Positions 11,853 to 24,099 are shown, counted from the first letter of the stretch. The stretch is DNA of 64,000 nt from Saccopteryx bilineata (GCF_036850765.1 NC_089491.1:189331520-189395519), one strand, 5' to 3'. Notes: generated by a model not told the origin, from the sequence alone. Numbers and translations: made by a program.

Positions 11853-12285
11853 CTATATCTATATAGCTATATCTACATATAGATATACATATTGTGTGTG
11901 TGTATGTGTGTGTGTGTGTGTGTGTGTATTTTTCAGAAGTTAGAAGCAGGAGGCAGTCAGACAGACTCCTGCATGTGCCCAACTGGGATCCACCCAGCAT
12001 GCCCACCAGTGGGCAATGCTCTCCCCATCTAGGACATTGCTCTGTTGTGGCTGGAGCCATTCTAGTGCCTGAGGCAGAGGCCATGGAGCCATCCTCAGTG
12101 CTTGGACCAACTTTGCTCCAATGGAGCCTTGGCTGCAGGAGGGGAAGAGAGAGACAGCGAGGAAGCAGAGAGGGAGAGATGGAAAAGCAGATGGGTGCTT
12201 CTCCTGTGTGCCCTCGCCGGGAATTGAACCTGGGACTTCCACACACTGGGCCAATGCTCTACCGCTGAACCAACCAGCCAGGGCC
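11853..12285 (-). mobile_element. Long-type bat SINE with microsatellite tail
   Basis: A minus-strand copy ending at 12285 (…ccagccagggcc). The 3' tail, at 11853-11929, has turned into a compound repeat of TATATC-like units and a (TG)n run. Perfect 13-bp target duplication AAAAGAAGAATAT at 11840-11852 and 12286-12298 proves that the microsatellite belongs to the element. Confidence 0.93.
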
Positions 12286-12734
12286 AAAAGAAGAATATTT
12301 TAATTGGTACTTTATAGTACTGGTAAATAAAATCTAAACTAATGGTCATGTGTTCATTTTCCTTCAACAAAAAATATATTTAAAACCAAATAGAATTAAT
12401 CATTAAGTATAAACACCATCTATTGCTTGCTTCATAGTTCAATGGTTAAGTTTAAAATAAACTTTATAATTTTGATTAATAATTACATTTATAGTAAAAA
12501 TAAAATTTTCATTTATTAGCAATATGCCAGCAATCTAAATCAAATAACTTAAATGTGAGTCCTCTACTCAAAGTCTCTATTTGAATTAAATGCACAAGAA
12601 AGGTTGTGGTATAATGACCTCTCCTTTGCCCTACTCTAATCAATAACCAGGCTGAGCAGGCTAGCCCTACTAAATACAAATATTTCTCAAATCTGTCTTT
12701 TCCTCTGCTTTCCAACTGTTATTCTCCTGGCTCA

Positions 12735-13445
12735 GGTGCCCATATCTATCCCCTGAAAATCTGGAGTAGTATCCTAACTGGTCTCCCTAGTTCTCTTTTC
12801 TCTCTTTGTATCTATTTTCAACACAGCTGTATAAAATGCAACTAGGAACATGTCACTTTGTGTTTCAAGTGTTTTACTGGCTCTTCATCTCAGGACCAAG
12901 TGCAAGCATCTGACAGAGAAGGCCCTCAACTGGGCCTGCCTACTCCTACAACTCTGTACTTACCCATACACTTTATATCTAGCCATTGCCAAGCTCTTAG
13001 AGACCACTGCACACTGCCTACAGGTTATGTTGTTTCAACCCCTATACTTTTTCTGTCTCTGTGGCCCCTCTGTCTGGAGAAGGCCACCTTCCCTTCACCT
13101 AATACCTACCTGTCCGTTAAGACCCAGATCAGGTATTCACCTCCAGAAAGCCCTACTCAACTCCTGCAAAGAGGAGGCAGGACCTCCAGGAGTCTTTATT
13201 ATTTATGAGTGTTTCTATTCTCTCTGTTCCTATTTGTTTTATAAATATGTCTGTATTATTTCCACATATTTCTATTGCCTTCTTAATACTGTACCTGTAC
13301 CATCTTTCATGTATATGCTCTCTAGCTATGCATCATCATACCATGTCAAGGTAGCTTTGTCTTATTTGCATCTTTTTTGTCTTCTTATCCTCAAAATCTG
13401 GCATAATACTTGGCAATCAATAAATGTTTCCTGAATGAATGAATA
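12735..13445 (+). mobile_element. LINE-2 (L2) 3' end
   Basis: Diverged L2: 'aactggtctccct', 'catgtcac', 'ccctcaactgggcctgcctac', 'tcagg..tcacctcc' in L2 order, ending with 'ggcaatcaataaatgtttcctgaatgaatgaa', the L2 terminus. The 194-codon open frame over it is by chance. Confidence 0.75.
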
Positions 13446-13544
13446 ATTTTTCAGAAAATCTTATTCTATCCTTAGCAAGTTCACTTGGTAGCACAAATGC
13501 CTAAACTTGGTGGGGGAACAGAGGGTTATACCATAGAATATTTA

Positions 13545-13665
13545 AAGCTAAAGGGACCTTTGGAATATCTTTAGTCCCATTTCTAAGATAGAAAAATTTA
13601 AGCTCAAAGAAATATAGTGACTTGTCCAAGATGACACACTATTAAGATATGTAGTTTCATAGAAA
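13545..13665 (+). mobile_element. MIR-like fragment
   Basis: Contains 'aagctcaaagaaatatagtgacttgtccaag', the MIR core pattern, but is short and diverged. Confidence 0.4.
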
Positions 13666-14049
13666 ATTAATCCCTTGACGTGATCTACCAAAATAAAAAG
13701 ATGAATAAATAGCTTGTGAAACCATCCATACCTATCATGTCCTCCTGTTAGTGATTCAGAGATCAAACCAGAGTATTAAACACTCAATGGAGCCCTGTAC
13801 CCAAAAAATGAGGTAAACTATGGTTTCAAGTTCTGTATTTCCCCAACTTCCTTGGTCACAAAATACTTTCTACAAAATGCTAATATGAAATATTGGTGAT
13901 TCTTTGAAAGAAGTAAATTTGACTTAAGTTCAGTTTTTATACTGTGGTTGTAGGTTAAAGTGCTAGAGTTGAACCAATTTGAAAGTTCAAGAGCGTTCTA
14001 GGACTAGAGGATAAACAAGGCAAGAAAATGTTCCAAGGACTATAAATGG

Positions 14050-14290
14050 GAAAAGATTATGAGGTGTGAGGGAGGGTTTGAGTCCTATTATTGCTTTCAT
14101 GGGTCAGAGGATTTGGGCAATTCATTTAACCCTTACTCTCTGAGCCTCAATTTCCTTATTTATAAAACTGGGATAATACTTATTTGTAAAATTGGGGTAA
14201 TACAGACATATGGTAAGGTTTAAATGAGTTAATATAACTAAGCTGGCATGTAAGCATGACTTAGTAAATGCTACCTTCTGACCCACTTTA
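14050..14290 (+). mobile_element. MIR element
   Basis: The MIR-like order is clear: 'gggcaattcatttaaccc', 'ctctgagcctcaatttcctt', 'ataaaactgggataatac', then 'aaggtttaaatgagttaat' and 'agtaaatgcta'. Confidence 0.7.
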
Positions 14291-14445
14291 TTTATATAGA
14301 ACTTGGCCAATGAGTTGTCAGAAGTCATTGGAAGGTGTCAGCTCAAATATCAAACAACCCTAAATCCTATAACAGTATCTTTCTCTCAGCTTTCTTTGAT
14401 TTTCTCAAGGCCAAAAGAAAAACACCCAAGAGTCTTATATAAATT

Positions 14446-14867
14446 CTTTTTTATTTTTAATTTTTTTAATTTTTTTATTTTTTGTATTTCTCTGAAGCTG
14501 GAAACAGGGAGAGACAGTCAGACAGACTCCTGCATGCATCCGACCAGGATCCACCTGGCACGCCCACCAGGGGCGAAGCTCTGCCCACCAGGGGGCGATG
14601 CTCTGCCCCTCCGGGGCATCGCTCTGCTGCAACCAGAGCCACTCTAGCGCCTGGGGCAGAGGCCAAGGAGCCATCCCCAGTGCCCGGGCCATTTCTGCTC
14701 CAACGGAGCCTCGGCTGCGGGAGGGGAAGAGAGAGACAAAGAGGAAGGAGAGGGGGAGGGGTGGAGAAGCAGATGGGTGCTTCTCCTGTGTGCCCTGGCC
14801 GGGACTCGAACCCGGGACTTCTGCACACCAGGCCGATGCTCTACCACTGAGCCAACCGGCCAGGGCC
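14446..14867 (-). mobile_element. Long-type bat SINE, young copy
   Basis: Minus-strand element with intact head (…ccaaccggccagggcc at its right end) and intact body, including the 'gggggcgatgctctgcccc' segment. It also carries a second CCACCAGGGG unit in the body, a subfamily feature. Its AT-rich tail is on the left. It abuts an older SINE on the right. Confidence 0.9.
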
Positions 14868-15185
14868 TATTTTTTATTTTTTTAAGTGAGAGGAGTGGAG
14901 ATAGAGAGACAGACTCCCACATGCACCCAGACCAGGATCCACCCTGCAACCCCATCTGGGGCTGATGCTTGAAAAAACTGAGCTATCCTCAGTGCCTGAG
15001 GCTGACACTCTGACCAGCCGAACTATCCTCAGCACCCGTGGAGTCACTGGTTGTGGGAGGGAAAGAGGGAGAGGAGGGGAAGAGAAGCAGGTGGTAGCTT
15101 CTCATGTGTGCCTTGACTGGGGATTGAAGCCGGGATGTCCTAATGCCAGGCCAACACTCTATTCACTGAGCCAACTAGCTAGAGC
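14868..15185 (-). mobile_element. Older diverged long-type SINE
   Basis: The same overall plan as its left neighbour but heavily mutated (…gccaactagctagagc). It begins at the T-rich remnant of its own poly(A) tail, into which the younger SINE at 14446-14867 appears to have inserted. Confidence 0.8.
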
Positions 15186-16518
15186 TATGAATTATTATAT
15201 AAAATCTTTTATAAATATTATTCTAATATGCTACTATTAGGATTTATTGAGTTCAACTATACTAAGTTGTCAGTTTTATCTCACTTCCCTTTTTTTTACT
15301 CTTTAAAACCACTACAACATTTTAGAAAGGAATTACTTAAATTTCTGGAGATAATCTCTTACATGCATATATTATTTATAAAGTTTCATATGTAAGATTT
15401 CTCTCTAAGGCAGTGAATTCAGCAGCCAATGCAATGTGATCTGTGATTATGACCCTTATGTTCAGACATGTAATTATCTTCAGAAATACCAAATCTTTTA
15501 TTACGGTTATTTCTTTTTACAAACCTCTGAGTAAAGATCACAGGTAACCAAAGTGATAATCCTTGACTTACTGGTTGTTCCAAAACTGAAATAAAAAAAC
15601 ATCACATCGAGATCACAGCCTGGAAAAGACTGAAAACTAGTTCATAATACACTAAACCTTTGGAAAGCCAAACTGAGTTTAAAAGCCCTGAAAATAAACT
15701 GTAGCCTTTAGTACTTGAGAGGCATCTTTAATTTGAAGCCTGGCAACTCAGGAAGAACTTATATACTGACAGTATTTTAGTGGCCGTGGACCACTGACAA
15801 TATTCAGCCCATTATCACTGTTATTTGTTAAACGACTACTTACTCTATTTCAAAGAAAATATGAGAGAGGAAGCAGGACACATGAGAGCTCCCGCTATAG
15901 ACCAGTGCTCACAAAATGCCCGCCAGAAGAACTTCGCGGGCTAGGACTTTTCCCTCCCTTCTCATTTCCCTTCAGGAAAACCTTTCATGGGGGCACAGCC
16001 ATTTCACAGAAGAAGTGCCATTACAAGAAAGTGTTATGAAAGCTGAGTAGTAAAGACCTGGGCCAAAGGGTATCAAGCAGGAACAAAAGGGACACTCAGC
16101 GCCCAGAGCAGGTCCAGGAAAAGCATGTGCACAGAGAACATGAAGTGATTCCACCAGGGCAAGCCAAATGAAAAGAAAACAGGCCTGGAAACCATGCTGC
16201 TCGACACCTCCCACAGGGGGTGCTCTACTGCCAGCCATACAACTCAGCACAACTCTGGCTCCCCAGGGCCTCCACTGCCTGGCCCCACACTAATTACAGC
16301 TTGCTCCCACCACTCCCTGTCTCCACCCTCTCTTCTGCTCCTTCAGCCTCCCGGCCACAGAGGGGGCCCTCACTCGGGGTCCCTCTGTCACACTCTTTTT
16401 CTCTGATGTCTGGGTGTCATTTCAGTTCCTACCCCAGAGCACATCACTCAGTTGTCCTCCTGTTGTTATGGGTGCTTATTTTTAGAACCTTGGAAGATAG
16501 ATATAAAAAAAAAATAGA

Positions 16519-16872
16519 GCCTGACCAGGCTGCAGCGCAGTGGATAGAGCGTTGGACTGGGACGCGGAGGACCCAGGTTCAAGACTCCAATGTTGCCAGT
16601 TTGAGTGTGGGCTCATCTGGTTTGAGCAAGGCTCACACCAGCTTGAACCTAAGGTTGCTGGCTTGAGAAAGGGGTCACTCGGTCTGCTGTAGCCCCTCCC
16701 CCCCCCCCACCCCCCGTCAAGACACATATGAGAAAGCAATCACTGAGAAACTAAGGAGCCGCAACAAAGAATTGATGCTTCTCATCTCTCTCCCTTCCAT
16801 TCTGTCTGTTCCTCTCTGTCTCTCTCTCTCTGTCTCTGTCACAAAATAAATTAATTAATTTAAAAAAAAAAA
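16519..16872 (+). mobile_element. GCCTGACCAGG-type bat SINE
   Basis: Starts gcctgaccaggctgcagcgc, continues through the 'gctcatctggtttgagcaaggctcacc' body and the 'cacatatgagaaagcaatca' block, and ends in an A-rich tail. Short flanking repeat aatagag on both sides. Contains a poly(C) run at about 16687-16706 typical of decay at a C-rich site. Confidence 0.85.
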
Positions 16873-16889
16873 GAAACAATAGAGACCAA

Positions 16890-17240
16890 TGGAGTGTTCA
16901 CCAGGTACCAAGACACTGTTAGGAGTTTTGCAGATACCTCATTTACTTTTTCTCAACTATCACCTGAGGTAGGTGATTTTATTGGATGCATTTCACAGTC
17001 TGGTTTAACTTCACAAGCACTTATTACATACCTGGAGCTGTTCTGAACACTTTATTACTGTTAATTTGTTTGCTCTTCAAAACAACTCTGTGAAGTTTGC
17101 TAAATTGTTATGCCTGTTTTGCAGACTAAAGGATGAGGAAGTGGAGACACACAGGAAGATACCAGTTAACTGTCTCAGAATCACATAGTTAGTGGGTAGG
17201 TGAACAAGGCTCAATCAGAAGAGTGACTGGGCCTGTGCTC
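16890..17240 (+). mobile_element. MIR-like fragments
   Basis: Includes 'ctgttttgcagactaaaggatgaggaagtggagacac' followed by 'gtctcagaatcacatagttagtgggtagg', the MIR central core. A similar, weaker stretch precedes it (16900-17000). Boundaries are approximate. Confidence 0.55.
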
Positions 17241-17559
17241 CCCACCTGGAGGGCATGGGCTGGGAATGAGTCCCCATCACTCACTCAGGAACATATAGGT
17301 ACTGGTTTTAAACGACCTCGTGGGCTTTAACAAACATGTATTTAAAACAATTAGTATTTCCTCATTTCCAATCTTTAAAGATTAAGTTTCTTAAAGACTA
17401 TGGTTTATTTTTAAATGTATTTATTAAAGTTTTTACAGCATAATAAAAATATTTAAAGCAAGTTTTAAACAATGGACATGCCATAGATAAAGTTAAAAAT
17501 AATTGTGGACCCAAGTCCAGTTACTTTCCAGTTTTAGAAAGCCCAGAATGCATTCCATA

Positions 17560-17680
17560 TCAACCCAACACTATTTTACTCACTCAACAAACATTAATAA
17601 GACACAATTTGTGTTTGGTGGTATGCTAGGCCTGGCAAATTATAGCAGTGAACAGGAAAACTAAAATCCAAATAACTAAG
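17560..17680 (-). mobile_element. LINE-2 fragment (minus strand)
   Basis: The pattern 'ctcaacaaacattaataag … tgtttggtggtatgctaggcctggcaaattatagcagtgaacagg' is the reverse complement of the L2 3' end. Short and diverged. Confidence 0.45.
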
Positions 17681-18448
17681 TATCTAAAGTAATTAATTTG
17701 TGTGCTTAAGTGAATACACCTTCTTTAAGCTGCAACCATGTGTGTCCTATCTTACTGTCCTGTCAATGGGTACCCAGTTTAAAGAGTCTAAAAATGAAAT
17801 AAGGTGAATTTATAAATGGGACATGTAGAAAACATTATGGCTCAATCACAGGATTAAAACACAGAGAATGGAAGCAAAATAAAGAGGAAATAAGAGAAAA
17901 TATACGAGAAATAATAATGATAGGAGGACCCCCAAATTAGAACTGAGGAAAGAAGCAACTGGTAGCTATTAAGAGGGAATGATAGGGTGCAAAGAGTTGA
18001 AAGAGGAAGGTAATTTGAGACATATTTACTTTGAAGAGACAAGTGAAAAGACAATGGACCAACTAATGAGTGTAATAGAAAGGGACTGAGCATCAAGGGA
18101 AAACATAATGTGAAAAGATGGATACCCAAAAAGCACCACACGAGAGCTCTAATTGAAGATAAATTCTTTGTGAGAGTGGCTGCTTTGAGTAGGGTTTGAT
18201 TCTTAGGGATATGGAGAGAGCAAAGGTCTTTAAAAAACACACACAAAAAAAACATTCATTTCTGTTGTGATAAAAAGGTGAAAGGTATGCAGCCAGACTT
18301 GGGACAATTGAATGAGGTCACCTTGGAGAACCTATGACTCCCCTGAGTGTCTCCATTACTTCTGCAGTTCCTTCAAAATAATCAACGGTCACCTTTCTAC
18401 CTCACACTTTGCAGCTTCTCCAGTGAGGCCTTAAATGTGTTAAAGGAC

Positions 18449-18775
18449 TGTAATGCTGGTGGCCGAGACCGGGCAGGTCCACACTGGATTCGGTCAGATG
18501 GTAGAGAAACTGCAGAGCCAGAAAGCATTGGGCAATTCTCGTTTAATAGAGTCTCACAACAGTGGACAAGCACACAGGCAGGAGAAAATGCTTATCAGAC
18601 AAAGAAACAGCAGGAATAGCCCCTCACAGTGGCAGGCAGGCAATCTGCCATTGGCAATCTCCCTGAGCGCAAACACCATAGCCTTATATAGGCCACATAC
18701 ACATGGCACAGCCACCAATCAGGCAAAGTGCTTGCAGCCGGTAAACCAGCAAGCAAGCCTAAAAGCTGCTCCACA
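18449..18775 (-). mobile_element. Solo LTR of an endogenous retrovirus, about 327 bp
   Basis: Bounded by TG…CA (on the minus strand TGTGGAGCAG … GCATTACA). Flanked by a perfect 5-bp target duplication AGGAC at 18444-18448 and 18776-18780. On the minus strand it has a TATA-like CCTATATAAGG, then ATTAAA as poly(A) signal, then a U5-like end. The segment 'ctgaccgaatccagtgtgga' resembles 'ctgtccgaatccaatgcgaa' near the end of the LTRs at 42199-44449, so the two families are related. No internal retroviral sequence is present. Confidence 0.8.
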
Positions 18776-18790
18776 AGGACATGATTGTTG

Positions 18791-19676
18791 TAATATTCCT
18801 TAATTCACTATGAATTAAGGGCTGCTGTTGGCAACTTCCTTCAGAGTTGGCCCTGTGAGGAGTCAAGATACATTTGCAAAGCAGATGTGACAAAAGTCCT
18901 ATCTACCCTGGTTTTACACTGACACAGAGTGAATCGTCTCCTAAACAACTGTGCAAAGAAAACTGAGGATCCTGAAAAAGTTGTTAAAATGCTGACGAAG
19001 TGACAAACTTTCCTTCTCTGAAAATATTTAAGAAAACAGAAGACAATATGGAATTGAGATATTTTTAGTCAAGCCAGTCAGAACACAAAAAAACTATCAT
19101 CAAACTATTAAACTAAATTTCCCTGACAGCAAAACATTTTCATCAATTAAAATCAAAGCAGTAAGATTGGAAGAAGAATTAAGAAAGAATAAGTTCTGGA
19201 TTAAATAGACTGAAGCTGGAATAACAGTCTCTCTGACCCACTGATTAATAATATTCATTATTAATTAGTGATCTAGGCACCTTGGCCCCTAGGATTATTT
19301 ATCTAGTGACCTAAAAAAGGCATCTTTCTTCTCACCACTATATCAATGACACCAACAGTCAGTACCTGTACATGTATTTTCAGATCAAGGCAACCTACAG
19401 TCCTAGTACCTGCCAGGACAGAATTATAGTATCTTAAGTTTAAAGTAGTTTTCATCGATCTAGGGAAGATCTTAAGGAAAAGGAGAGGAAAGGGATGAAT
19501 GAGGATGCTAATGCCCAGAAATGACAAACTGTCACCCTCAGACCATTAGAATTAATAGATTTGCTTGATTTCTTAACAAGAATAAAATTCAAAAATCTTT
19601 TGCAAAACTTGAGCAGTAATTGCCTTTTCTTTCTCATGAAATCCACCCTTATGATTCATAGTGAATTAAGGACTAT
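18791..19676. repeat. Inverted repeat pair about 0.85 kb apart
   Basis: The segment 18791-18822, which contains a perfect 10-bp stem (CCTTAATTCA/TGAATTAAGG) around CTA, recurs in inverted orientation at about 19647-19676 with few mismatches. This could be the ends of an unrecognised DNA element or an inverted duplication. Sequence between the arms is unassigned. Confidence 0.5.
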
Positions 19677-20724
19677 TGCATAAAAAGAAATATGTACAAG
19701 ATTCCCAGGTACAGTAGGGCAGTGCATGAGAAGGTGAGCTGGCTGCTGGACTCATCAGTCCCACCAAGCCAGCAAATCTGCTGATGTGATTGGCTAAGTA
19801 GCTGTTCTCGCCATTCCTTTCTCTTCAATAAGTACCATGAACCCAGACTCCTCTAGTAGCTACACCAGCAGCTCTTCTCCCCTGCCAGAAACTTCAAATA
19901 AGTTTTCAAGGCTTAGTTGCACCTCTGGCAATAATATAAGCTGAGAGACATCCTGATCATGTTGCAGAACCAAGGCTTGTTGCTTCCCTGAGGATAAACT
20001 TCTGTTTAGAAGGTGAGGAGAAAGGAGTGGAATTAAGGAGTAGACAGGGATGATAGCAGGGAAGACACTCAGTTGGTTGGCACTGCCAGAGTTCAGAGCT
20101 GCATGCCCAACCGCAGACAAAAGAGGAATCCTGACTTGAACCACAGCTCTCATATGGTGACACATAGGCAATATTACTTTATTCACTTCTGGAAATTCTT
20201 CAATGACTTGTTAATGTCTGGCTAGTTCAAGGAGACCAACAGGTACAGCTGTCAAGTTTCATGGTTTACAACCAGGAAAGTAAAGTAACCTGTGAGTAAA
20301 GTCCCATTTTTTTTACTAGAAATTGGTAGAAGTTATTTAGGAAGAATTGATCCTGACTATTCCCCCACCCCCCCAAAAAAAATATACCTCTGTGTTATCA
20401 AGTTCCAATTTGTTTAGGTCTTGCATATATGTACACAGCATCGTATCATATCCTAATGCTTTGCCCAAACAATCTTCTTCCAGCATAGCATCCTCATCCC
20501 TATTCAGCCCAGAAAAGCCTCACAGCAAGACCCAACTGAGGGATCACACATCAGACCACACACGTTAGGTGGCACACACCCATTCTTATCAATAGCAGGG
20601 CTCCCTGCTAGTTGTTTAAGTGCTTGTGTACCTTTTTTAAAGTCCTTGAATTTTCAAATGAAAAATTTAGACTATAAGAAATGGGAGAGAACCTACAAAT
20701 GTGGCCATCATTTTGGGAAAGCCT

Positions 20725-20880
20725 TTCCCTTCTTTTTTTTAATTATGGCAAAATACACATAAGTTTTACCACTCTAACCACATTCAGTGACATTAAGTAT
20801 ATTCACAATGTTGTGCAACCATCACCACTATCCAGTCTCAGAACTTTTACATCACCTCAAACAGAAACCTCATAGCCATT
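20725..20880 (+). mobile_element. Old interspersed repeat, probably L1 3' region
   Basis: Pattern 'attatggcaaaatacacataag…accatcaccac…cagaacttttacatc' matches a very common old mammalian LINE-associated repeat. It is interrupted at 20881 by the target duplication of the next SINE. Confidence 0.4.
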
Positions 20881-20896
20881 AAAGCTTCTCCCTTTT

Positions 20897-21254
20897 TTTT
20901 TTTCTGAAGTTGGAAACTGGGAGGCAGCCAGACAGACTCCCGCATGCGCCCGGCCAGGATCCACCCAGCATGCCCACCAGGGGGCGATGCTCCGCCCATC
21001 TGGGGCATTGCTCTGTTGCAACCAGAGCCATTCTAGTGCCTGGGGCAGAGGCCATAGAGCCATCCTCAGTGCCCGGGCCAACTTTGCTCCAATGGAGCCT
21101 TGGCTGAGGGAGGGGAAGAGAGAGACAGAGAGGAAGGAGAGTGGGAGGGGTGGAGAAGCAGATGGGCGCTTCTCCTGTGTCCTGGCTGGGAATCGAACCC
21201 GGGATTCCTGCACGCCAGGCTGACGCTCTACCACTGAGCCAACCGGCCAGGGTC
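20897..21254 (-). mobile_element. Long-type bat SINE
   Basis: Minus-strand, full-length with oligo(T) left end and '…gccaaccggccagggtc' right end. Perfect 16-bp target duplication AAAGCTTCTCCCTTTT at 20881-20896 and 21255-21270. Confidence 0.95.
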
Positions 21255-22395
21255 AAAGCTTCTCCCTTTTGACTGTAAATTAGTCTCCTCTTTTGATACT
21301 TTCTCTGACCTCTTACAACACATGGACTTTAACCTCATATGCAATGCAATACTATTTTCCTGTCTTAACACAGTCACAGAAACACTATTTCGCTGCACTC
21401 AGAAGGCCGTTTATGTGAACGGCTATATCCCTCAGCATAAATGCATCCAACCTCAAGGAGGGGCTACAGCAACTTGAACACACCACAAGAACTTCCTGGG
21501 ACAGTGATGAGTGCGTGTGTGTGTGTGTTCACAAGTTATAGATATACAGAGTTGATAACTAAAGTTTTATAGCTAATAACCACAGCATTAGCACCACTTG
21601 ACACGTTTTCAAGACCATTTGAAGTGTCTATGACACGTCATCTTGAAATACTTCATTACAACAACAGCAAAGTTCACAGTAAATAGGCACAGAAATGCTT
21701 GTTATTCTTAAATGTTAAAAAATTCATGTATTTTTGGCACAGTTTCAAAGTTCTTGCTTCAGCCATAATCCCTTCAAGTCAACCAGTTTACGATTTTTTG
21801 AAAACTATTGGAAACTATTCTATTATCATATCCTAATTTTCTAAGTTAAACTAGAAAAGAGTTAGACATTATCCCAAATGAAAGCACCTTTGTTTATGGC
21901 TTTTCCCTTGTTATGTGGAGAGGAATATTACATAGCTTTTTTCACCACTGTCATCAATCTTATTCTTATCTAAGAGCTCCTCCTTTTTCTGTCTTTCCCA
22001 TGGTTAAAGAGCAAGCTGTCTCATCAGGGATCACACTGTCCATCAGATTTCCTTCAGCCCATATGTTTCAAACATCTCATAATTCTCTTCCAACTTAACA
22101 CATTATCACAAGGCTGCTTTTCTCTCTGTCTCAGATTATTCTACACTTCATCAACTGTTTTGTTTTTTTTTCTTACATATAGAAAGGCTTTGTCATGAAG
22201 CTTGATGTTAGGGTAAAATTCTCCATAGAGAAAAAAGAAGCTACACAGTAACCATTTGACAACACTGGAATTATTCATCTTTTCATACCATTTGATGAGT
22301 CCACCATCTCTCATTTCCCAATGTTGTCTGCCTATGTAGGTTACTAAACTTGGATTTCTCTTCCTTGGACTCAGTTTTCCAAACCTCCAAATTTT

Positions 22396-22740
22396 TATTT
22401 ATTTATTTTTTATTACAGGGACAGAGAGAGAGAGTCAGAGAGAGGGATAGATAGAGACAGACAGACAGGAACAGAGAGAGATGAGAAGCATCAATCATTA
22501 GTTTTTCATTGCGACACCTTAGTTGTTCATTGATTGCTTTCTCATATGTGCCTTGACCGTGGGCCTTCAGCAGACCGAGTAACCCCTTGCTTGAGCCAGT
22601 GACCTTGGGTCCAAGCTGGTGAGCTTTTTTTGCTCAAACCAGATGAGCCCGCACTCAAGCTGGCGACCTCGGGGTCTCGAACCTGGGTCCTTGGCACCCC
22701 AGTTTGATGCTCTATCCACTGCGCCACCACCTGGTCAGGC
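22396..22740 (-). mobile_element. GCCTGACCAGG-type bat SINE
   Basis: Minus-strand copy ending '…accacctggtcaggc'. Perfect 16-bp target duplication CAAACCTCCAAATTTT at 22380-22395 and 22741-22756. Confidence 0.95.
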
Positions 22741-22861
22741 CAAACCTCCAAATTTTGATGATATATGAAATCTCCTAGTGTTCTTAGTGGGAAGTCAATC
22801 AGACAGCCTCTCTCTAATTTTCTTGGGCCACCTTTAACTTTCTTGAATCTATATTTTAATT

Positions 22862-22906
22862 CACTGATTAGCTAAGAGCTCAGAAACAGCTCTTAGCTAA
22901 TCAGTG
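22862..22906. repeat. Perfect 19-bp inverted repeat with 7-nt loop
   Basis: The arm CACTGATTAGCTAAGAGCT (22862-22880) is followed by loop CAGAAAC and then its exact reverse complement (22888-22906). There is no mismatch in 19 bp. It lies in otherwise unremarkable AT-rich intron and no surrounding transposon is recognised. Confidence 0.95.
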
Positions 22907-22989
22907 CCATACATATTTACTATGAACCTGAAACTTTATACATCATCATCATTATACCTTCCATTTATTGAAAATATATCACATGCCAA

Positions 22990-23330
22990 CTTCAGAGAGT
23001 TTTTCATTTAGTTGGAGATTCAAGATTATCATAATAATAACAAGATTTACTTTTTTACTTTATTAAAATAACAAACATATATTAACTACCTAACATGAAC
23101 CAAATATTCTGTTATATTTTAGAGAAAATGAAAATGAGCAAAACTTAGTCCTTACCTTTGAAAACTTACACATAATAAGTACAAAGACAATTCACAAATA
23201 TGCAATGTGAATGGTATGACTACTACTAGATATAAATTAATGCTGATTAAAGTGATCAGAGTAGGCTTCATGAATAAGATGTCATTTGATCTGACTTTGA
23301 AGAATGAAGAGTTTTGATGATGATATATTA
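22990..23330 (-). mobile_element. LINE-2 fragment (minus strand)
   Basis: Reads like the reverse complement of an L2 3' end: 'ttaactacctaacatgaaccaaatattct', 'gtccttacctttgaaaactta', then 'agagtaggcttcatgaa…catttgatctgactttgaagaatgaagag'. Strongly diverged. Confidence 0.5.
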
Positions 23331-24099
23331 GCCACATTGGATGGACATAACATTCTTTAAGTCAGAAGTACAGATATTCAACAGAACAACAAAAGAGGAG
23401 TCAGTGGTCAGTCTAGTCGCCAGTTTAAGAAAGCAACAAGTCAGATTTCTGTGTGACAATCAGGAAACAAGTGGTATGAATTTATTTCATCACATGGGTG
23501 AATTCAGAAGCTCTACAGATGCCTTTACTCAGTAGTGCATTAGATTATAGTTCTAGCCCATGCTCTTCCTTGGACAGTATGGGGCTTAAATATAAATCGC
23601 AAGAGAGCAAGTCCCTTAAGAATGCTAAAAACTGAAGGAGTTGGATATATATTTTAAATTTAGACTGTGTCCTGTGAATAAATATGCAGAGCAACATCAT
23701 CACAAACTCTCCTCTACAAATCCCATTAGCAACCAACACAAGAGACAACAGAAGTCCTGACACCATTTCATCATTTGATTCCTTGGAGTACATTGCAAGT
23801 TCCTACAAAAAACAACTCAGAGTGAAGTTTTACTTGACCCTTTAAGGATAATGTTATAGCAGAACTATGAAACTACTTGAGTTTGAATTTCTAGGCTCTA
23901 GGAACTGGAGCTCTTTTACTCAATTCATAAGTTGAAAAAAATTACCTGCCATACACTTTTACAGACTGAGGAGAGCTGGGCATTCTACACGTCATAAATC
24001 AATACTAGATAGGGAGTCAGCATAATCTGCCACCCTAACTTCATAAATTCACAAACATTGCAAAGTTCACCTAAATTCCCTTTGCAATTGTCTTGATTT

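Noticed and set aside
12850..13434. 194-codon open frame, the longest in the window
   Set aside because: It coincides with an L2 3' end and reads across its untranslated part. No protein domain is recognisable.
16686..16706. Poly(C) runs (also 38054-38067) as possible functional motifs
   Set aside because: Both lie at the same place within one SINE family and represent slippage there.
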